Assembly: GCA_902475475.1 (NCBI GenBank)
Contig: CABRZY010000060.1
Coordinates: forward strand, 1-9,612
From: an uncultured Collinsella sp.
GTDB taxonomy: Bacteria > Actinomycetota > Coriobacteriia > Coriobacteriales > Coriobacteriaceae
DNA: 9,612 nucleotides
Reading direction: 5' to 3'
The notes beneath the pieces are model-generated. The model was given only the letters and a program-made list of their open reading frames with translations, did not search any database and was not told the origin of the DNA. This document shows, in pieces, positions 5,612 through 9,612 of this stretch (the stretch's first letter is position 1; every line of letters begins with the position of its first letter). Position numbers and translations under genes: made by a program.

Positions 5612-7047
5612 TACATGCCCTCATCGTCAGACATACTGCCCGAATCCGCGTTGTGGCCGCCGTCAGCTGTTGCGTCAGCTCCGGTGTCCATGACGAGGGT
5701 GTCGCCATCGCGCAGCTTGGTAACCGGCACGTTGGGGTTGATCTCGTTGCCCTGGTCGTCGCGCTTGACCTGTGTCTTACCGACTACGGCTTCGTTGTCG
5801 TTTTGCGTCACGACGGTCACCTTCACGCGACGGGTTTGCTTGCCCTCGTCATCAGTCGCCACGTTGACGTAATAGTGTTCGCCGTCTTCGGTCATGAGCG
5901 CCATCGTCGGCACCATCACCACGTCGTCGAGCTGCTCGGTCACCACCGATACCTCGGCCGTCATGCCCGGCTTCAGGCGCGCGTCGGGCGCCTCGATGAG
6001 AATATCGACGTTAAAGGTTACGCTGCCGCCGCCACCGTTGGTGGAGTCGGAGTTTGCCACCGACGCGATAGCCGTGACGGTGCCCTGGCTCACGATATCG
6101 GGAAACGCGGGATACGTGACGTTGGCGCTCTGCCCAACGGCGATCTTGGCGATGTCCTTTTCGCCCACCTGCACGGTCACTTTCATCTTGGATAGGTCGG
6201 CGATCTGCATGCACTGCTTGCCGCCGCTCGTATCGCTTTCGCCCATGATCATGCCGCCTGTTACCGTGGCGCCCACCTTGGCGTTGAGCTCCACGATGCT
6301 ACCCGAGCTCGGGGCCGTGACCGTACGGCTGGCTGCCTTGGCGTTCGCCTGATCGAGGTTTGCCTGGGCCGAAGCGAGGCTGCGCTGCGCGGCCGATACG
6401 GCGTTTGTGTCCGCTGATGCGGCGGTGATGCCAGCCGCAGCGGAAGCTCCATCGACGTCCGTCGTTGGGGTGGCCTGTGCGGCAGCTGCGGCTTTCTGTG
6501 CGTTGGCGAGGTCTTCCTGAGCGGCTGCAACTGCACGCTGCGCCTCGGCAACGTTGCGATTGAGCTCGTCGTTTTTAATGGTCAGAAGCACGTCGCCCTC
6601 GTTGACGGATTGGCCTGCCTGCACGTTGATAGAATCGACCGTGCCGTCGACAGAAGGGGAGACCACTGAGGACGAAATGGGTTTGAGCTGGCCTTTCGCC
6701 TCGACCGTTGTGGTAAACGTGCCCTCGGTCACCATGTCGGTCACAGGTCCGCTAGCGCCCTGAGGCTGCGCATTGATAACCAGGGTTGCGATAACGGCAA
6801 TGAGCGCGATGGCACCTACGACGCCAGCGGCAATACCGCGTCGAATCAGCTTTTTGCGTCGACGTTCGGCACGTTTTGCCTTGAGCTTGGTATATGCCTC
6901 TTCATCGGAAATCTCGGCCGTATCGTTCGCGCGTCCGTCCTGCTTATCGGCATGTACGTCTGTAATCAGAGGAATCGTTTCGGTGGGACCTTCGAGCGTG
7001 TGCTCGGTATCATCCGGGCCCGGGGTGATGGTGGGGACATTCGGCAT
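5611..7047 (-). CDS. Membrane-fusion / periplasmic-adaptor protein (HlyD/MacA-like) of the ABC exporter
   Basis: The 478-residue adaptor has an acidic cytoplasmic N-terminus (about 1-50) and a basic run KLKAKRAERRRKKLIRR (54-70). One membrane anchor lies at about 71-92. A biotinyl-lipoyl half domain (about 127-160; GTVDSINVQAGQSVNEGDVL) is followed by an Ala/Gln-rich coiled-coil hairpin (about 160-240). The second lipoyl half (241-270; TVTAPSSGSIVELNAKVGATV) and a beta-barrel region (about 285-370, ending RLKPGMTAEVSV) follow. The C-terminus is low-complexity and rich in Asp, Gly and Ser. In this family the adaptor stabilises the permease and contacts the cell envelope; in a Gram-positive it cannot reach an outer-membrane channel. 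I chose ATG 7047 (MPNVPTITPG) over the ATG at 7110 because AAAGGAGA lies five bases upstream and because the longer start would place the promoter inside the gene. It is the first gene of the three-gene operon. Confidence 0.9.
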   Translation of the reverse strand: MPNVPTITPGPDDTEHTLEGPTETIPLITDVHADKQDGRANDTAEISDEEAYTKLKAKRAERRRKKLIRRGIAAGVVGAIALIAVIATLVINAQPQGASGPVTDMVTEGTFTTTVEAKGQLKPISSSVVSPSVDGTVDSINVQAGQSVNEGDVLLTIKNDELNRNVAEAQRAVAAAQEDLANAQKAAAAAQATPTTDVDGASAAAGITAASADTNAVSAAQRSLASAQANLDQANAKAASRTVTAPSSGSIVELNAKVGATVTGGMIMGESDTSGGKQCMQIADLSKMKVTVQVGEKDIAKIAVGQSANVTYPAFPDIVSQGTVTAIASVANSDSTNGGGGSVTFNVDILIEAPDARLKPGMTAEVSVVTEQLDDVVMVPTMALMTEDGEHYYVNVATDDEGKQTRRVKVTVVTQNDNEAVVGKTQVKRDDQGNEINPNVPVTKLRDGDTLVMDTGADATADGGHNADSGSMSDDEGM

Positions 7048-7051
7048 AGCG

Positions 7052-7059
7052 TCTCCTTT
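7052..7059 (-). promoter_or_regulatory. Ribosome binding site fixing the membrane-fusion protein start
   Basis: On the minus strand the bases read AAAGGAGA, five bases before ATG 7047. This near-consensus site is the main reason for preferring that start over the in-frame ATG at 7110. Confidence 0.8.
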
Positions 7060-7077
7060 ATAGAAAGAACCTCGATA

Positions 7078-7083
7078 ATTATA
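7078..7083 (-). promoter_or_regulatory. Putative -10 box (TATAAT) of the exporter operon
   Basis: The minus strand reads TATAAT exactly, in an AT-rich patch that stands out in GC-rich DNA, about 31 bases before ATG 7047. This leaves room for a leader of about 24 bases including the ribosome site. No good TTGACA-like -35 box is visible at 16-18 bases upstream; that place is GC-rich and is taken up by an inverted repeat, so the promoter may need an activator or be controlled by a repressor. Confidence 0.55.
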
Positions 7084-7111
7084 TGCGCCTACCGGTTGGG
7101 GCGGGCGCATA
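7082..7111. promoter_or_regulatory. Operator-like inverted repeat overlapping the exporter promoter
   Basis: Arms TATGCGCC (7082-7089) and GGCGCATA (7104-7111) are perfect 8-base reverse complements separated by 14 bases. The left arm touches the -10 box and the rest covers the spacer and -35 zone. That placement suits a dimeric repressor or activator site for a drug- or stress-responsive exporter. It could also be a small hairpin at the end of the transpeptidase transcript, but no U-run follows on the minus strand. Confidence 0.4.
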
Positions 7112-7179
7112 GGACGGTTTCTTTCGGAACTGTTAGATTGGTCGCAGCAGCTCCACGTTGTAGGAATGCGCGCGTTGCA

Positions 7180-8904
7180 CTACGAGTGGACAACCACGCA
7201 CAGGCCGACTTTGATGCAATCGTGCAGTGCCTTGGCATCGGCCAGGCGCAGGTTGATGCAGCCGTGGCTACCGCACCATTTATAGGACTCGGCATTATCG
7301 AAGCTCTTGTCGTTTTGCCAGGTGGCATCGTGGAAGCCGATCATGTTGCCCTCAAAAGGCATCCAGTAGCTCACCGGGCTCTCGTATTTGGGCTTACCGG
7401 TCTCGGGGTCCTTGGCTCCGATCAGGGTGCTGCCGCCGTCGTTGCTGTTGATCTGCCACACGCCCTCGGGGGTGGCGTCTTCGCCAGGTTTGCCGGAAAT
7501 AAAGTTGGCCTCCCAAACGATATTACCGTTCTCGTCATAGTAGCGCGCGTGCTGCTCGGACAGGTCGACGTCGATATACGCCTTCCAGTCGGGCTCTCCC
7601 TTTGCGGTAAAGGTGTCGGCCTTCTGGGAGTACTTGATCTCGATCTCGCCGGTCTGCTTGTTGTTAATGGCGTCCTCGACCTGCTTGGCGAGCGAGCTGC
7701 TGTCGATGGACCAACCAAAGTCACCGCCTTCGACGGCGCACTGCTTGCCATCGGCGCGCGTCCACCAGCGAGTGGAGCCCACGGTATTAAAGCCGTTGGC
7801 GAGCTCGGCTGCCCAGCTGCTGATCTGCGACGTATCGAGCGTGGGGTTGGCCGGATCGGCAAAGCTGATCCACTGCAATACGGAGCTGCCATCAACTTTG
7901 CCGGCATCCTCGCCGTTGAGCTTGAGGGTCACGTTGACGCCCAGGAAGTTGTTGGCGGCATCGCATGCGGCCTGAATCTGATCATCGGTCAGCGTTCCAT
8001 TGAGCGGCTCATAGGCATCGTTGCCGAGCTTCGAAAGATCTACGGTCTCGGCCAGCGAGGCAAGCTCGAGCTCGGCATACTTAATGACATGCTCGCGGTT
8101 GAGTTTTTCGTTCGAGCGTGCCTTCTCGACGGTAAACTTGCCCGCTTGCTCGTCATAGGAGCTATTGGCCTCGAACGTGCCCGAACGCCCCTCGTTAAAC
8201 TCGTCGATGGCGGCGCCCAGATCCTTCTCAAACTTCTTTTGGTCAAAGGTGTCGGAGAGCATGGACAGGTCGACGCCTTGATCAAGATCGACTTCGTTGG
8301 AGGTAGCGGTTGTTTTGGTCTTGCCACTTAAGGATTCCACAAGGCGGACCGGCCATACAAAGGCTTCGTTGTGGCTGATAATCTCTTTTGCTGCAGCTTC
8401 ACCGTCGACGATGGGTTCATCGGACTCGGGCTGATAGGTCCAGCTAAAGTCATCGCCTGTCACGGCGAGCTTATAGTGCTTCCACGCGGAGTTGACCTTG
8501 GTGGCGGCAGACGTGGCGTTGGAGAACGAGACATCCACGCCGGCGATGGTGGTGTTGGGGTAGGCTAGCTGCGAAAACGCTACGACGCCTACGATATAGA
8601 CAATGACGATTAGACCCAGGACGACAAAGAGCGTCGTCTTTTTGCCCGACTTATTGTTGCCGGCGGACTTGCGCGCGGGGCCGCGATCGCCTCGAGCGTG
8701 CGTGGGGGTCTGCTTGGGCGCATTGCCGTTTGCCTGGCGCTGCTGACGTTGTTGACGCTGTTGGTTCGGGCGTTGGGAAGCGTTTGCTGCACTACGCTGC
8801 TGACCGTGGCTCGGCGCGATAGGACGCGGCGATTGAACGCCTCCGGTGTGCCTGCTCGGCTGCTGCGGATCGGGAATCAGTTGAGTTCGATCGTTTTGCG
8901 ACAT
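7180..8904 (-). CDS. Membrane-anchored L,D-transpeptidase, YkuD (ErfK/YbiS/YcfS/YnhG) family
   Basis: The enzyme forms or remodels 3-3 peptidoglycan cross-links (or links other groups to the peptide stem) outside the membrane, using an active-site cysteine. The 574-residue protein starts with a disordered Gln/Arg/Pro-rich cytoplasmic tail (about 1-88) containing a QQR tandem run. One membrane segment follows (about 91-113, TLFVVLGLIVIVYIVGVV), then a long extracellular region with PG_binding_4-like character (IAGVDVSFSNATSAATKV). The C-terminal catalytic domain carries His525 in GFHDATW and the SHGCINLRLADAKAL motif with His547 and Cys549. This arrangement resembles enterococcal Ldt(fm)-type proteins, whose class is insensitive to most beta-lactams except carbapenems. 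I chose ATG 8904 (MSQNDRTQLI) over ATG 8913 because the GAAGGA site lies 10 bases before 8904 but only one base before 8913. It ends 132 bases before the exporter operon. Confidence 0.93.
   Translation of the reverse strand: MSQNDRTQLIPDPQQPSRHTGGVQSPRPIAPSHGQQRSAANASQRPNQQRQQRQQRQANGNAPKQTPTHARGDRGPARKSAGNNKSGKKTTLFVVLGLIVIVYIVGVVAFSQLAYPNTTIAGVDVSFSNATSAATKVNSAWKHYKLAVTGDDFSWTYQPESDEPIVDGEAAAKEIISHNEAFVWPVRLVESLSGKTKTTATSNEVDLDQGVDLSMLSDTFDQKKFEKDLGAAIDEFNEGRSGTFEANSSYDEQAGKFTVEKARSNEKLNREHVIKYAELELASLAETVDLSKLGNDAYEPLNGTLTDDQIQAACDAANNFLGVNVTLKLNGEDAGKVDGSSVLQWISFADPANPTLDTSQISSWAAELANGFNTVGSTRWWTRADGKQCAVEGGDFGWSIDSSSLAKQVEDAINNKQTGEIEIKYSQKADTFTAKGEPDWKAYIDVDLSEQHARYYDENGNIVWEANFISGKPGEDATPEGVWQINSNDGGSTLIGAKDPETGKPKYESPVSYWMPFEGNMIGFHDATWQNDKSFDNAESYKWCGSHGCINLRLADAKALHDCIKVGLCVVVHS
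8729..8761 (-). repeat. Short tandem QQR-coding repeat in the transpeptidase tail
   Basis: About three imperfect 9-base units (pattern CAACAGCGT) encode QQRQQRQQR in the cytoplasmic tail. Such units can vary in number between strains. Boundaries are approximate. Confidence 0.5.
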
Positions 8905-8914
8905 CGTATGCATA

Positions 8915-8920
8915 TCCTTC
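8915..8920 (-). promoter_or_regulatory. Ribosome binding site deciding the L,D-transpeptidase start
   Basis: The minus strand reads GAAGGA, ten bases before ATG 8904 and one base before ATG 8913, which favours the shorter protein. Confidence 0.6.
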
Positions 8921-8961
8921 GATTTTCGCCTTGCGGTTCATCGTGTTTTTACTGGGCTTGC

Positions 8962-8967
8962 ATTATA
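8962..8967 (-). promoter_or_regulatory. Putative -10 box (TATAAT) of the L,D-transpeptidase gene
   Basis: The minus strand reads TATAAT exactly within CGCTATAATGC, about 57 bases upstream of ATG 8904, giving a leader of roughly 50 bases. No strong -35 box is seen at the expected distance. The gap to the upstream serine dehydratase, which has its own terminator, supports an independent promoter. Confidence 0.55.
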
Positions 8968-9008
8968 GCGATTGCCCTGCTGTTTGTGGTACGGAAACGG
9001 TGGCATTC

Positions 9009-9035
9009 AAAAGAGGTGGGACATTTGTCCCACCT
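9009..9035 (-). terminator. Rho-independent terminator of the L-serine dehydratase gene
   Basis: A perfect 9-base stem (AGGTGGGAC, 9014-9022, with GTCCCACCT, 9027-9035) closes a 4-base loop. On the minus strand the stem is followed by CTTTT. It starts about 19 bases after the dehydratase stop, the right place and orientation for its terminator. Confidence 0.8.
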
Positions 9036-9053
9036 TTGAGTCATTCTTTGCCG

Positions 9054-9612
9054 TTATCCGCACACGCCGCATTTTGCACAGGCCGAAAGTGCGGCCGGAG
9101 CCTGCGCGATGCCGCCCTTTGCCGTCTCGCGCAGCGTGGCCGGCAACGCGTGACCCACCGAGAGCATGACATGTGCCATCTGGTCAAACGGCACCAAGCT
9201 CTTAATGCCTGCGAGGGCGAGTTGTGCCGAGCTAAAGGCCGCTGCCACGCCGATGGCGTTGCGGTTTTGGCAGGGCACTTCCACGAGGCCACCGACGGGG
9301 TCACAAACGAGGCCCAGCAGGTTACTCAGCGCGATGGAACTGGCGTCGAGAGCCTGCTCGGGCGTGCCGCCGAGCATCTGCACCAGCGCGGCGGCTGCCA
9401 TGGCGGCGGCGCTTCCGACCTCGGCTTGGCAGCCGCCCTCGGCGCCGGCAACGCAGGCGCTTGTGGTGAGGTTGAGGCCGATGGCGGCTGCGCAGTAGAG
9501 CGCGTCCATGACCTGCTCGTCGTCGAGCTGCAGGCGATCGGCGAGCGCCAGCACGCAGCCGGGCACAACACCCGCGGAGCCGGCCGTGGGGGCGGCGACG
9601 ATCACGCCCATC
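9054..9612 (-). CDS. sdaA: Iron-sulfur L-serine dehydratase (L-serine ammonia-lyase), alpha domain, 5' part beyond the window
   Basis: The enzyme converts L-serine to pyruvate and ammonia with an oxygen-sensitive [4Fe-4S] cluster instead of PLP. The visible 185 residues show the alpha-domain blocks VAAPTAGSAGVVPG (5-18), GAEGGCQAEVGSAAAMAAAAL (56-76) and CDPVGGLVEVPCQNRNA (103-119), and near the end LPATLRETAKGGIA. Cys61, Cys103 and Cys114 are spaced 42 and 11 apart, matching the cluster-ligand spacing I recall from the Legionella enzyme (Cys343, 385, 396). The tail CAKCGVCG is cysteine-rich, as expected for homologues whose C-terminal cysteine can cap the cluster. The first Met in the window is internal (family reads MGxIVAAPTAG), so the start lies past the right edge. 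I cannot see whether the beta domain is fused or encoded separately. A terminator follows. Confidence 0.93.
   Translation of the reverse strand, partial: MGVIVAAPTAGSAGVVPGCVLALADRLQLDDEQVMDALYCAAAIGLNLTTSACVAGAEGGCQAEVGSAAAMAAAALVQMLGGTPEQALDASSIALSNLLGLVCDPVGGLVEVPCQNRNAIGVAAAFSSAQLALAGIKSLVPFDQMAHVMLSVGHALPATLRETAKGGIAQAPAALSACAKCGVCG

Noticed and set aside
7048..7110. Longer start (ATG 7110) for the membrane-fusion protein
   Set aside because: It would translate through the TATAAT box and the ribosome site used by ATG 7047, and it has no good ribosome site of its own.
6952..8331. Long + strand open frame (459 codons) opposite the adaptor and transpeptidase genes
   Set aside because: It is antisense to two well-supported genes with full motifs, shows no recognisable domain, and lies across their promoter region. 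It is a reading-frame shadow.
1..9612. Cobalamin riboswitch, tRNA, rRNA, CRISPR array, phage or toxin-antitoxin genes
   Set aside because: None could be recognised. The cob cluster's leader, where a riboswitch would be expected, lies outside the window.

Overview
The window looks like a chromosomal piece from a GC-rich, anaerobic, gut-type actinobacterium, most likely a member of the Coriobacteriia. The right two thirds has the feel of a Collinsella genome; this is inferred from protein style, base composition and gene types, not from a marker gene. No rRNA, tRNA, CRISPR array or phage gene is visible, and no stretch over 300 bases lacks a gene.

Region 1 (1-3415, + strand) is a tightly packed cobalamin (vitamin B12) cluster: cobyric acid synthase (cobQ/cbiP, 5' end cut by the window edge), a short cob(I)alamin adenosyltransferase (cobO), precorrin-8X methylmutase (cbiC) and precorrin-6A reductase (cbiJ/cobK). 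The cobQ/cobO and cbiC/cbiJ junctions are 4-base stop/start overlaps. cbiC is broken. Its first 26 codons and its remainder lie in different frames, and the break point carries a perfect 24-base inverted copy of the end of cobO. This is the most unusual thing in the window: a local templated inverted insertion, or an assembly or sequencing artefact.

Region 2 (3416-3626) is a short junction. It holds a roughly 34-residue fragment of an IS21-family IstA transposase, followed at once by a 77-base element with 17-base imperfect terminal inverted repeats. Base composition shifts here, from about 70-75% GC in the cob lines I counted to about 58-60% in the lines I counted to the right. The cob block may therefore be an acquired island, a rearrangement end, or a misjoin.

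Region 3 (3627-7047, - strand) is a three-gene export operon in the order membrane-fusion protein, ABC ATPase, FtsX/MacB-type permease. The genes are translationally coupled (TAATG, then ATGA), with a promoter and an operator-like palindrome upstream. Region 4 (7180-8904, - strand) is a membrane-anchored L,D-transpeptidase of the YkuD family with its own promoter. Region 5 (9054-9612, - strand) is the C-terminal part of an iron-sulfur L-serine dehydratase, cut by the window edge and followed by a rho-independent terminator.

In function, the left block would have made adenosylcobamide if cbiC were intact. The right block is ordinary cell-envelope and amino-acid metabolism: peptide or drug export, peptidoglycan cross-linking, and serine deamination. 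I see no convincing new multi-gene system. The findings worth checking are the templated-looking inverted copy in cbiC and the IS21/palindrome junction.
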